Of a stretch of 64,000 nucleotides of DNA, positions 13,145-23,237 are shown in pieces. Position 1 is the stretch's first letter; each line of letters opens with the position of its first letter. The notes beneath the pieces were generated by a model. The model saw only the letters and a list, made by a program, of their open reading frames with translations, had not been told where the DNA came from and did no database searches. The translations under genes and the position numbers were made by a program. Source of the stretch: Zingiber officinale (lineage: Eukaryota > Streptophyta > Magnoliopsida > Zingiberales > Zingiberaceae); assembly GCF_018446385.1 (NCBI RefSeq), contig NC_055986.1:79445659-79509658 (forward strand), given 5' to 3'.

Positions 13145-14650
13145 TTGGAATCTCTGGCAACGGACTCACCAGAGATCCCTACTAGGTTTGTGCCTGTCGG
13201 TCAGGCACAGACTCAAGATACTACGGGTGCGTCGGACTCTCAGACCCCGATGGCTCCTTTAGAGGTACCTACCTCGGCTGCAACCGCTGTACCCACCCCT
13301 ACAGTATTTACGGTACCACCAGGGGTACCACCGACATACCCGACACTTGCCCCAGCTTATGCGACAGCACCGGGGATGCCTCCCCTGGCCTATCCACCGA
13401 TATCACTTGTAGTACCAGCTCCAGTGGTTCCGCCAGTTCCTGCAGCCGTCCCTACTCACCTCACTGATATAGTCGCAGCACGAGCCCGGATCCCAACATT
13501 GGCAGAGTCAATGAAGAGTCGATTCACACTCTTCCGAGGAGAGACTGATCCTAGTGTGACTCAGTCCTGGATAGAGACTATGGAGTGGGCCTTCTTCTAC
13601 ATGGCTTGCTCCGAGTGGGAGAAAGCAGAGTTGGCTGCTTTCCATTTACGGGATGACGCCGACACCTGGTGGGTTACGTGGCGTTCCATCATAGGCGAGC
13701 AGGACATCACCTGGGCCAGATTCAGAGAGGCTTTTTGAGAGCCGCTACTTCTCACGGGCATATCAGATGACTCGTCGGTAGAATTTTCTGAGTCTACGAC
13801 AGAACAACCGCTCGGTGACAGAGTACAATGCTGAGTTTAACTGGTTAGCCCAATTTTGTCCAGAACTAGTTGCTGAGGACAGTTCCCGTATTCAGCAGTG
13901 TATTCAGGGATTGGATGGACATCTACAAGTAAAGCTTGTTGGTTTTGGGAACACATCTTACATAGAGACACTAGACCGAGCCCTTATGATTGAGTCAGCT
14001 CACCAGAGAGCGTATCCGGACAAGAAAAGGAAGCAGACGGGTCTGATATCAGGGCAGATCCAGCAGGCACAGGCGACCAGACAGTAGCAGAGTGGTCGCA
14101 GTCAGCCAGGTCAGGGTACTTTTGGGGCATTCGGTTAGCCTCAGAAGTCAGGGCGATCTACATCAGGACGTTTCCGGTCTTCTAAGTAGAACCGGAAATA
14201 ATCCGCCAGCGACATTCACTGCACCAAATGTGGGTCCAGAGACCACATCACCTCAACCTGCTCTTTGGGATAGTCAGTTTTCTATTATTGCAAACTGTCT
14301 GGGCACCAGAGCCGAAATTGTTCGCTGAAGGCTCAGCATATCGCTTCCGGAGTGTCTGGTCATGGAGGACAGCTCAGTTAGACAAGAGCTTATCGAGGAG
14401 GGCGGAGAGCCCAATCTTCGCATAGCCAGCAGAGGACAGCTCCCCCCGCAGCAGCTGCATATGGCATGCGTGGACAGGAGCACTTCAGTGCCCTCATAGT
14501 ACCACAGAGCTTTGTTCCGGGACCACAGTATCTGACTCAGGGGCAATATCAGTCATAGCCACTGGTCCAGTACCAGTCACAGCCCCAGCCGCTGGTCCAG
14601 TATCAGTCGCGACCTACCTATCCGTCTCTGGCTCAGTACCCTCACCGCCT
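13145..14650 (+). pseudogene. Gypsy Gag, frameshifted
   Basis: Structural protein of the retroelement particle. 13145-13738 encodes a Pro/Ala-rich N-terminus followed by the retrotransposon Gag core (FTLFRGETDP, then AAFHLRDDADTWW). An extra T in the T-run at about 13731-13735 shifts the frame and gives a stop at 13736-13738. The same protein continues in another frame (13815-14087, from MTEYNAEFNWLAQF). Further on, 14220-14261 encodes a CCHC knuckle (CTKCGSRDHITSTC). A second knuckle follows at about 14285-14330 with its first Cys replaced by Phe. The tail is Gln/Tyr/Pro-rich. Several stops lie in the C-terminal third. The true start codon is unclear because the stretch before 13145 contains stops. 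Confidence 0.85.
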
Positions 14651-15061
14651 GTAACGCCCCGGCCCGGGCGGGCCCCACCAAGATCGAACCGGGAACGCCA
14701 CCAGAATTGCCCACAGGCGTACTCACGGTCGCAAGGTCGCTCTAATACCATCTGTAACGCCCCGGCCTGGGCGGGCCCACCAAGATTGAACCGGGAACGC
14801 CACCAGAATTGCCCATCGGGTTGACGACTAGCTCCACAGACCACCAGAGGTCCTTTCAGCGTGCTTTGTCCTCACTCGCACGCACCCTGGAAAACTTCTC
14901 AGGAGGTCATCCATCCTCAGATTTCTCCAAGCCAAGCACGCTTAACTTTGGAGTTCTTAAGTTTGAGCTTCCGAAAAGGAATGTGCACCTTGGTGATATG
15001 AATAGTACTACCTAACCTTTTAAGTCATACTTAACTAGAATCTCAGAACCGGGGTATTACA
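14650..15061 (-). mobile_element. Cassandra TRIM element carrying 5S rRNA-like sequence
   Basis: A 412 bp insert flanked by ccgcc (14645-14649 and 15062-15066), with TG..CA ends. On the reverse strand it reads: a complete 309 bp LTR (15061 to 14753), a PBS TGGTATTAGAGC (14750-14739), about 25 bp of internal DNA, then only the last 64 bp of the second LTR (14713-14650). Inside the LTR lies a 5S rRNA-like stretch with AGTTAAGCGTGCTTGG (14947-14932) and GGATGGATGACC (14916-14905), the box A and box C parts of the pol III internal promoter. LTR-borne 5S sequence is the hallmark of the known Cassandra TRIM family. This copy is internally deleted. Confidence 0.9.
14880..14965 (-). ncRNA. 5S rRNA-like segment in Cassandra LTR
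   Basis: The reverse strand reads AACTCCAAAGTTAAGCG..., close to plant 5S rRNA AACTCCGAAGTTAAGCG, and continues through the box C-like GGATGGATGACCTCC. The 5' part (before AACTCC) and the 3' part do not match, so this is a domesticated promoter fragment and not a working 5S rRNA gene. Confidence 0.85.
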
Positions 15062-15100
15062 CCGCCACAGTGGCAGGCTCAAACTCAGGCGCCGCAGCCT

Positions 15101-15246
15101 TTGGCAACACTACCACCTCCACCATCGCCAGAGACTAGACATATTCATGCGATTACCAGAGAGGATGCACAACGGACCGACGGATCTATTTTCTACGGTA
15201 TGGTTTTACTTTATGCATTATCCACTGATATGCTGATAGTTACTGG
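15101..15246 (+). pseudogene. Gypsy protease, first part
   Basis: The frame from 15101 (MATLPPPPSPETRHIHAITR...) runs through ALSTDMLIVTG. It lines up with the start of the plant gypsy aspartic protease, where D-T/S-G-A is expected; here the catalytic Asp position reads Val (VTG). The TSD actgg of the inserted element is formed from this very motif. The rest of the protease resumes at 20405 with SSHSFISRAF. Confidence 0.8.
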
Positions 15247-16271
15247 TGTTGGAGCAATCCCAATGGTCCGCGGGACCATGTGTTTTGGTGTTTGGGCAAA
15301 GGGTTTAAGTTAGGTTCACCCTTGTATTTGATATGTGTATTTGAGTTGTGCAGGTTTGCAGGATACACATATGACTCAGGTTGATGGCTTCGGGTCCGGT
15401 GAAGGATGGAGCATCCGAGGGACCGTGGACAAGGCAGCGAGGACAAGGGCCGAGGGAAGCGACTTCGAGGCATACGCGAAGGATGGCATTGGGTACGAGC
15501 CGCGGGCTTGAATGCATCCGAGGGACGAGAGCCAAAGGAAGTAGGCTTGAAGGCAAAAGGTCAAAGCTGCAAAGGAAGAATCAAGTGAGTCATAAGGGTG
15601 AGGGTACGAGTGCACGAGAGATTGTACTCGGAGTAAAATCCTAGTTTTTAGGGTTTTATTGTAGAAGATCTGAAGCGCCATCGTAGCAGATCGTAGCGCC
15701 ATCGTAGCAAGATCAGCGCCGATCGCATGTTTTGGCGATCGCGCGCCGATCGCGCCGACCGGCAATAATGTATCGTGTGGAATCGAGCCTGGGATGTAAC
15801 GCCGAATTTAGAGGGCGCCGATCGCATGTTTTAGCAATCGACTGGTAGGCGGGTTTTCTAACCCGTGGCCTATAAAACCAAAGCTTGGGAGCTTGGTTTG
15901 AGTTGACGAAATAGAGGTGGTTAATCTCTATTAGTAGTCTACTTGTGCCCTAGCGTCAAAAGAGCTCTTGTGAGGGTTGTGGTGAGGTTTCTCCACCCAC
16001 AAGGAGGTTTGAGCTAGCCGGAAGTTTTCCGGGGAGTAATCCACCGAAGGATCGGGATCGTCCACCTTACGGACACGCCGTGGAGTAGGAGCTTTATCTC
16101 CGAACCACGTAAATGATCGTGTAGCTTGGTTTGAATTCTTTCCTTTAGTATTTAGCTTTCTACTTGTTTTGTTTGCATTTCCGCTTGCGCACTAACGTTG
16201 TAGAAAGAAGCGAGTATTTGGGGGCGCCGCCTATCCAACCCCCCTTCAAGCCGGTCGTCCGATCCCCAACA
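15247..16271 (+). mobile_element. 5' LTR of gag-only element 1
   Basis: 1025 bp. A TATA box (cctataaaacc, about 15868) lies upstream of the likely transcript start. It is near-identical to 19386-20399 except for the stretch about 15655-15845, where the partner's cagtcgactg palindromes are replaced by gccgatcgc-like ones. Confidence 0.93.
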
Positions 16272-16273
16272 AG

Positions 16274-16285
16274 TGGTATCAGAGC
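16274..16285 (+). other. PBS of gag-only element 1
   Basis: TGGTATCAGAGC, an exact initiator tRNA-Met type site, two bases after the LTR. Confidence 0.93.
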
Positions 16286-16326
16286 GAGGACGCTCTCCAT
16301 TGGACTAACCGCCAAGGAAGCACAAG

Positions 16327-18132
16327 ATGGCCGGGTTTATTGTCCCTCCAAAATTTGAAGGAGGAAGCCTTGGGGACATCACGTATTGGATGATGAGGAT
16401 GGAGACCTTCTTCAATACGGATTGGGACATAATGATGGTGGTCAAAGAGCCATTCAAAGTCCCAAAGGACAAGAAAGGAAAGAAGCTCCGAACACGACAT
16501 TGGACGGAAGAGCAAACCTCACGATCGGAGGCAAACTCAAAGGTAATATCAATCTTAATAGATATATTGCCGTCTAATGTGATAAATGGTGTAGGTGAGT
16601 ATAAGAACGCCCACGAGTTGTGGAGCAAAATAAAGAAGGTTCAATGGGAAGAACTCATACCTACACAAGAAGAAGAAGAAAAAGAAAAATCCGAAGAAAC
16701 GGATGTAGAAGCTCAAGTAGAGGAAGATCAACAAGAAGTTGAGAAATGTTCAACATCCGAGGAGGAGAAGAAAGATGAAGTGGTTCAAGAGGAGAAGAAG
16801 GACCATTTGGATGTGGAGACCAATTCAACATCAAAAGAGGAAGAGGAAGTGAATTCGGTCACATCCAAGGAGAAGGAGGATGAAGAAAGGCCATCCACAA
16901 GTGTGGATGAGGAAGATGAGGCATCATCAACATCCTCAAGAAGTGAAGAAAAATCCAAGACAAGTGAAGAGGATGAAGAAGAGGTCTTGGAAGTGGCCAA
17001 CATAGCAAGCACCTCCACCGAAGTGAAGTCAAAGGACAACATAATATGCTTCGGGTGCAATGAGAAGGGACACTACAAGAATAGATGTCCTATGGGTAAG
17101 AAGAAGGTAAATCCTAAACCCAATCAAGTTATTTTAAATTCTAATGTGGATTGTAGGAATGAAGAAGTCCAAAAGAAGAAGATGCGCATCATATGCTTCA
17201 CGTGTGGAGAGAAGGGTCACTACCACACCAAATGCCCCAAAAAGGGAGAGTTCAAGAAGTTGGAGCATCTAAAGAAATGGGAGAAGAAGAAGAAGAGCTC
17301 AAATCAAGGGGGAGCTTCAAGGGTAAGGGAGGTATACCCTAATTTGAAGTGTAACTCAAATTCAAATTCTTATGTTCCCATGCATGTTAGGAAAAATAAT
17401 GTTAATCATTATATGCCCATGAAAAATTTTGGTTTTAAATATCATGATAGGAATAGGGTTAATGTAGATCAAAACCCTAGGAAATCTATGCATGAAAAAT
17501 CTAGAAACAATAGACCTAGGGAGACCCAAGGCATTAATCCCAAGAAGGGGAGACACATGTCTAGGAAGGGTAGGTCTAGGAATGTCTAATTTGGACAAAT
17601 TAACTCTAGGGTTAGAAACCTAGAGAAGGAGAATCAAGCTTTAAGGGGAAAGCTTGATAAGTTGGAACAGTTCCTTAAGAGATTCAATGTTGGATCTAAG
17701 GAATTAAGGATGATATTGGGTAGCCAAAGACCCAACAATGATAGATCGGGCTTGGGATACCGATCTAGTCCCTCCAAGGCCAATGAGAGTTCATATGCTA
17801 GGGTGGCAAATGATCATGGTAAGGGAGAGGTCTTCAAGGCTAAGGGAAAGTCTTATGCTAGGGTTGCATATGACTATAGCAAGGAGAAATCAATAAATGG
17901 CAAGGGAAAGTCATTTAATGGTAAGAAGAAATTAACCAAGGACAAGGTGTCCAAGGTTAAGAAAGTTACGTTTGTAGGCCAAGTGTCACCGGGGGTGGAC
18001 CGATGTGGCCTAGCCATTGTGGATGAGTCACCTAGGGAGGTGACTAAGGTTAAGAGCTCTAGGGGGAGCTCAAAGAGTCAATTTGGGACCCATGGCCAAT
18101 GGATCTCAGGTGGGTTCTACTTGGGGGTCTAG
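16327..18132 (+). pseudogene. Gag of gag-only element 1, with one in-frame stop
   Basis: Start ATG 42 bases after the PBS; the first 420 codons are open. Residues 1-110 form the copia-type Gag N-terminus (FEGGSLGDITYWMMRME, then a LPSNVINGVGEYKNAHELW block). Residues about 115-235 are a highly acidic Glu/Ser/Thr linker. Two CCHC zinc knuckles follow: C241, C244, H249, C254 and C290, C293, H298, C303. A basic Asn/Arg/Lys-rich tail ends at a TAA (17587-17589). The same frame stays open afterwards for 180 codons to 18132, beginning with a coiled-coil-like NLEKENQALRGKLDKLE stretch. The equivalent coiled coil is joined to Gag in the 56096-54705 relative, so the stop is probably a point mutation; readthrough is the alternative. 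Confidence 0.85.
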
Positions 18133-18563
18133 AGGAGCCATGGAGTGTGCCAAGTGGTTTAGAGACGGACTTGAGTCTCAAACCTAGGGAATTGGCACAC
18201 ATGGTTTATGTTTCATGCAAGAAATATGACAATTGGGGTCATATTGCATGATAATTGGTTTTGGAAGTATAGATGCCATATAAACCAATGCTAGGGATGC
18301 ATTGTGGGTTGGTATGGGCAAATACATCAAGAGGAAGCCAAAACTAGGACTTTAGGTCAAGGTTCAATTGAACTTTTTAGCTAGTTTTGTGTTTTGTGTC
18401 AATCTTGGGATTGGTGATAGATATATTTTTATATATATTTTTCCCAAGTAGACATGGGTAAAACAGACCTCTCCACAAAATTTGGGGATTTTTGGAGGTC
18501 TGTGGAATTATTGGTGCATTTCTGAAATTGGGTCAGAAATGCTGAAAAAGGCTGAAAAACTGT

Positions 18564-18630
18564 GCCAGTCGACTGCAACTTTTAGCAGTCGACTGCACCA
18601 GTCGACTGCTAAAAGTTGCAGTCGACTGGC
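18564..18630. repeat. Perfect 32-bp inverted repeat with 3-base loop
   Basis: Arms 18564-18595 and 18599-18630 are exact reverse complements separated by cac. Each arm contains two copies of the 10-bp palindrome cagtcgactg around ttttagc/gctaaaa. It lies in the non-coding 3' part of gag-only element 1. Confidence 0.95.
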
Positions 18631-18894
18631 TGGAAACAGAAGCATTCTGTTCGCTCGACCAGTAGCGACCAGTCGAGTTCTTGCAATCGACTGATACCAG
18701 TCTGAAATTGTTTTCAGCATTGAATTTTGACCAAGTCAACTCATACAGGTGTATGAAATCCATGGGGGATTAATACATGAGTTTAGGGTCAATTGGAATG
18801 ACAAGTTTTCAACAATTGGGATATTGTTGGAGGACTTTTTGGATGTTAGGCAAAGGGGGAGAAGTAAGGTTTAGTTGGGAAAACCTGAAAGTGC

Positions 18895-19080
18895 CTTTGT
18901 GTAGGGGGAGCCTTGGGATAGGTTCTTAAAAAGCCCGTTGTAAAAATCCTAGCTCAATGGAGAGCTTAGGTAAAGGGGGAGCCTTGGGATAGGTCCTTAA
19001 AAAGCCCTATGTGGAAAATCCTATCTCAATGGGAGCTTAGGTGTAGGGGGAGCCTTGGGATAGGTTCTTAAAAAGCCCTG
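18895..19080. repeat. Tandem repeat, about 70-bp unit, 3 copies
   Basis: Three units beginning gggggagccttgggatagg (18903, 18976, 19047) followed by t(t/c)cttaaaaagccc. The purine-rich ggggga starts mimic the downstream polypurine tract. Confidence 0.9.
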
Positions 19081-19315
19081 TGCATTGTTACGGCGGTTGC
19101 CAAGTGTGTAGCCTTGGCAACGTAAGTCCATTTGGCGTTGTAAGTCCAAGTGTGTAGCCTTGGCATCGTAAGTCCATTCGGCGGTTGCCAAGTGTGTAGC
19201 CTTGGCAACGTAAGTCCATTCGGCAGTGTAAGTCCAAGTGTGTAGCCTTGGCAACGTAAGTCCATTCGGCGGTGTAAGTCCAAGTGTGTAGCCTTGGCAA
19301 CGTAAGTCCATTTGT
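19081..19315. repeat. Tandem repeat with hairpin units
   Basis: About five imperfect units of 40-65 bp built from taagtccattcggcg and gtgtagccttggcaacg. Copies that keep gttgccaag before it form GTTGCCAAG...CTTGGCAAC hairpins. The repeats are open on the reverse strand in several frames, which yields Pro/Leu/His-rich frames I do not regard as genes. Confidence 0.9.
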
Positions 19316-19371
19316 TTTAGCATGTTTATTTGCTATATGTTTTCCCTAACTTAAACGTATTGCCAAACACC

Positions 19372-19385
19372 AAAAAGGGGGAGAT
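19372..19385 (+). other. Polypurine tract of gag-only element 1
   Basis: aaaaagggggagat lies directly before the 3' LTR. The same string occurs at 52773-52786 (reverse) and, with one change, at 62594-62607. Confidence 0.93.
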
Positions 19386-20399
19386 TGTTGGAGCAATCCC
19401 AATGGTCCGTGCGACCATGTGTTTTGGTGTTTGGGCAAAGGGTTTAAGTTAGGTTCACCCTTGTATTTGATATGTGTATTTGAGTTGTGCAGGTTTGCAG
19501 GATACACATATGACTCAGGTTGATGGCTTCGGGTCCGGTGAAGGATGGAGCATCCGAGGGACCGTGGACAAGGCAGCGAGGACAAGGGCCGAGGGAAGCG
19601 ACTTCGAGGCATACGCGAAGGATGGCATTGGGGACGAGCCGCGGGCTTGAATGCATCCGAGGGACGAGAGCCAAAGGAAGTAGGCTTGAAGGTAAAAGGT
19701 CAAAGCTGCAAAGGAAGCATCAAGTGAGTCATAAGGGTGAGGGTACGAGTGCACGAGAGATTGTACTCGGAGTAAAATATTAGTTTTTAGGGTTTTACTG
19801 TAGCAGTATTGTAGCGCTACTGTAGCGCTACTGTAGCAGTACTGTAGCAGTCGACTGCATGTTTTAGCAGTCGACTGGTGCAGTCGAGCAGTCGACTGGA
19901 ATCGAGCCGTTGGGATGTAACGGTCGAATTTCCACAGAGGGCAGTCGACTGCATGTTTTAGCAGTCGACTGGTAGGCGGGGTTTTCCAACCCGTGGCCTA
20001 TAAAACCAAAGCTTGGGAGCTTGGTTTGAGTTGACGAAATAGAGGTGGTTAATCTCTATTAGTAGTCTACTTGTGCCCTAGCGTCAAAAGAGCTCTTGTG
20101 AGGGTTGTGGTGAGGTTTCTCCACCCACAAGGAGGTTTGAGCTAGCCGGAAGTTTTCCGGGGAGTAATCCACCGAAGGATCGGGATCGTCCACCTTACGG
20201 ACACGCCGTGGAGTAGGAGCTTTATCTCCGAACCACGTAAATGATCGTGTAGCTTGGTTTGAATTCTTTCCTTTAGTATTTAGCTTTCTACTTGTTTTGT
20301 TTGCATTTTCGCTTGCGCACTAACGTTGTAGAAAGAAGCGAGTATTTGGGGGCGCCGTCTATCCAACCCCCCTTCAAGCCGGTCGTCCGATCCCCAACA
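19386..20399 (+). mobile_element. 3' LTR of gag-only element 1
   Basis: 1014 bp. Positions 19799-19970 hold CTGTAGC repeats and at least five cagtcgactg palindromes. The same palindrome forms the hairpin at 18564-18630. Confidence 0.94.
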
Positions 20400-20404
20400 A
20401 CTGG

Positions 20405-20690
20405 TAGCTCACATTCTTTTATTTCCCGTGCCTTTATGAAGGACATAGGTAGACTACCTACTCTTAGACCGTAGCAACTGACTGTCTCCCTACCGTCCGG
20501 TGATTCATTGGACGTCACTCAGGAGGTCAGAGGTTGCCCGTTAGACTTTGGCAACATGATACTTACAGTAGATCTTTTAGTACTGGAAATGGTCGACTTT
20601 GATATTATTCTTGGCATGAATTATTTGTCAGCATATCATGCCACTGTTGATTGCCAGACGAGGGTGGTCACATTCCGACCATTATGAGTT
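20405..20690 (+). pseudogene. Gypsy protease, second part
   Basis: Resumes as SSHSFISRAFMKDIG, then after a stop LTVSLPSGDSLDV, and ends with VDFDIILGMNYLSAYHATVDC, the typical plant gypsy protease-to-RT region with the ILGMDWL-like motif. The frame contains a stop at about 20472. Confidence 0.85.
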
Positions 20691-21286
20691 TTTGGTAATG
20701 TCATTTGGGCTTACCAATGCTCTAGCGGTATTTATGGATTGTTGTGGTGGAGCATTGCTTCCACATATTATGGATTGTTTGTGGTGGAATGTTGCACCCA
20801 CATGTTATGGATTGTTGTGGTGGAGCATTACTACCACATATTATGGATTGTTTGTGGTGGAGTGTTGCTCCCACATGTTTGGATTGTTGTGGTGGAGCGT
20901 TGCTCCCACATATTGTAGATTGCTTGTAGAGGAGCGTTGCTTCCATTTTATTGATGGTGGTAGAGCGTTGCTCCCACATATGTAGTATTTTTTGTGATGG
21001 AGCATTGCTCTCACATTCAATGATCTATTTGTTTGGTGATTTGTAGCTAGTGATCATATTTCAGACTTGTTGTCGAGAATCTTATAGTTGAGTATACCTG
21101 TTGTACGACCATTATGAGTTCTAGGTTTTACCATTTAGGCTTACAAAGCCCTAGATGTTTTCATGGACTCGATGATTTCGGTATTCCTAGGTTGTTTGGA
21201 TCGGTTTCCATTGTCTTTATTGACAATGTTGTAATCTATTCTGATCCGAGGAGAATCACATACACCCCCTTCACATACTTCTAGAG
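20690..21286 (+). pseudogene. Gypsy RT remnant with minisatellite
   Basis: After the protease the sequence jumps straight to a late RT motif (HYEFLVMSFGLTNALAVFMD, 20678-20737), so most of the RT palm and fingers are deleted. At about 20733-20980 a tandem array of about six 36-45 bp units (tatggattgttgtggtggagc..tcccacata) replaces coding sequence. A second copy of the same RT motif, more decayed, follows at 21105-21165. The YxDD box cannot be found. The RT is destroyed. Confidence 0.75.
20733..20980. repeat. Minisatellite in the gypsy RT region
   Basis: About six imperfect units of ggattgttgtggtggagc(g/a)ttgctcccacata. It can be read openly in both directions but has no sequence constraint resembling a protein. 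Confidence 0.9.
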
Positions 21287-21787
21287 ATGTTTGGACGGAA
21301 ACATCTATATTTGAAGTTCACATGGACAGAAGACTGTGAGACCAGCTTTCAGGAGCTGAAGCAGAGATTAGTGTCGGCACCAGTTTTGGTTTTGCCCGCT
21401 GGAGAGGACGGATTCGTGCTCTACACCGACACATCTCTACAGGGTTTGGGCGTTGTTTTGATGCCACACAGCAGGGTAGTCACCTATGCTTCTCGGCAGT
21501 TAAAAGAGCATGAGAAGAACTACCTTGTAGATGATCTGGAGCTAGCCGTCATCATCTTTGCTTTGAAGATTTGGCGGCATCATTTGCACGGCATTACCTT
21601 TGACATTCTTACGGATCATAAGAGTCTCAAATATATTTTCACCCAGAAAGAACTCAATCTCCGACAAAGGAGATGGATGGAGTTCCTGAAGAATTATGAC
21701 TGTACCATTAGCTATCACCCAGGGAAGGCTAATGTGATTGCCGATGCACTCAACAGGAAGTTCAGATGGACTTTGGCTTGCCACTAA
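21287..21787 (+). pseudogene. Gypsy RT thumb and RNase H
   Basis: 166 open codons. It starts in the RT thumb linker ([18 protein letters not shown]) and runs through the Ty3/gypsy RNase [15 protein letters not shown] carries the first catalytic Asp, then [30 protein letters not shown] and [11 protein letters not shown] with the last Asp region. It ends at [17 protein letters not shown]. The domain itself looks well kept, but it lacks an upstream RT and ends at a stop before the integrase, so it could not act alone. Confidence 0.88.
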
Positions 21788-21989
21788 GCTTCAGTCACGG
21801 ACTTGATTTAGGGCTTCTCCGAGTTGGGCCTTCAGGAGTAGGGATGGACAAAGCAGGGTATTCTGGTTACCATGGTTGCTCAGTTGTCGATCAGGACTAG
21901 GATCCGAGAGGCCCAGGCCAGTGATCAGCATTTTCAATTCATTGGCAGCCAGATAGCTTCCGGGCAGCAGACCGAGTTCACACGAGATG

Positions 21990-23237
21990 AGGAGGGTATT
22001 ATATATTTCCGAGGCAGATAATTCATACCTCAGTCTCACCCGGTCTTACAGGAGCTACTTCAGGAGGCTTATCGCTCTCGATTTGCTATCCACCCAGACG
22101 GGACCCGCATGTATCAAGATTTGAGGTGTTCCTATCGGTTGAACGACATGAAGAAAGACATCGCGAAATTCGTAGTTAGATGTCTTTTCTGTCAGCAGGT
22201 GAAGGCAGAGCACCAGAGATCTGCCAGATTACTTTAACGGATTCCTATTCCTGAGTAGAAATGGGAACACATTACAATGGATTTTGTGGTGGGTTTTTCC
22301 TAGGACACGACAAGGTCATGACGCGATTTGGGTAATCATTGATCGATTAACCAAATCCACGCACTTCTTAGCGATCCGGAAGACTGGTTCCCTGGATCAA
22401 TTGGCAGATCTGTATTGCCAAGAGATTATCAAATTACATGGTATTCCTTTGAGTATTATTTTGGATAGAGACCCACGGTTCACGTCCAGGTTCTGGCAGA
22501 GTCTGCAGCAGGCCTTGGGCACTCAGCTCCGTTTTAGTACATCTTTCCATCTGCAGACAGATGGACGGTTAGAGCGGATCATTCAGACTCTAGAGGACTT
22601 GCTGAGGTCTTGTGTATTGGATTTTGGAGGCAGTTGGGAGGACCATTTGCCATTGGTAAAGTTCACCTACAACAACAACTTTCATTCAGCTATCCAGATG
22701 GCACCATTTGAAGTGTTGTATGGTAGACCTTGTCGGACACCCACCTTCTCGGATGAGGTTGGGGAGGCCCAGTTGCTAGGGCCTCATAAAGCTCAGCATG
22801 AGACAGAGTTGGTCCGTACTATCAGACGGAGGATGTCAGAGGCGCAGGACCGCCAGAAGAGTTATGCTGATCAGAGATGGAGACCCCTGGAGTTCTCTAC
22901 TGGCGACCATGTATTTCTGCGAGTTTCACCCATGAAAGGGGTGAAGAGATTTGACCTCAGAGGTAAGCTAGCTCCGAGGTACATTGGCCCTTTCCAGATC
23001 CTGGAGAGGATTGGAGCATTAGCTTATCGTCTGACACTACCACTGTTCCTGGCAGGCGTCCACGACGTATTCCACGTATCTATGCTGAGGAGATATATAT
23101 CTGATCCGACACATGTGCTGACAGATATCTCAGTTCCTATACAGCCAGACGTTACCTACGAGGAGGTTTCGGTACAGATACTGGACCAGAAGGAGCGTCA
23201 GTTGCAGAACAAGATTATCCGGCTAGTTAAAGTTTGA
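21990..23237 (+). pseudogene. Gypsy integrase
   Basis: The zinc-binding N-terminus (22040-22230, other frame) reads EAYRSRFAIH..C..CQQVKAEHQ, with Tyr in place of the usual first His of HHCC. After a stop and frame change the core is open from 22284 to 23237 (317 codons). DRLTKSTHF, ILDRDPRFTSRFW and TDGRLERIIQTLED supply the D, D and E catalytic regions. The C-terminal GKLAPRYIGPFQILERIG..AYRL stretch is the usual GPF/Y module. The stop at 23235-23237 falls at the start of the chromodomain. Confidence 0.88.

Larger units (their letters stand above)
15247..20399 (+). mobile_element. Gag-only LTR retrotransposon (TR-GAG type), full length
   Basis: A 5153 bp element flanked by actgg (15242-15246 and 20400-20404). 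LTRs 15247-16271 and 19386-20399 start TGTTGGAGCAATCCC and end CCCCAACA. PBS is at 16274-16285 and polypurine tract at 19372-19385. The only coding region is a Gag with two CCHC knuckles (16327-18132). From 18133 to the polypurine tract I see no protease, RT, RNase H or integrase. This matches the structure known as TR-GAG (terminal repeat with GAG domain), which must borrow enzymes from an autonomous partner. LTR identity outside one patch is very high, so the insertion is young. Confidence 0.9.

Noticed and set aside
14880-14965. A genuine 5S rRNA gene
   Set aside because: Only the core matches 5S; both ends differ, and it is part of a Cassandra LTR.
19021-19323. Leu/Pro/Thr repeat proteins on the reverse strand
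   Set aside because: They are translations of the tandem repeat, with no independent support.
20722-20979. Cys/Trp-rich repeat protein in the gypsy RT region
   Set aside because: It is a minisatellite read in frame; both strands are equally open.
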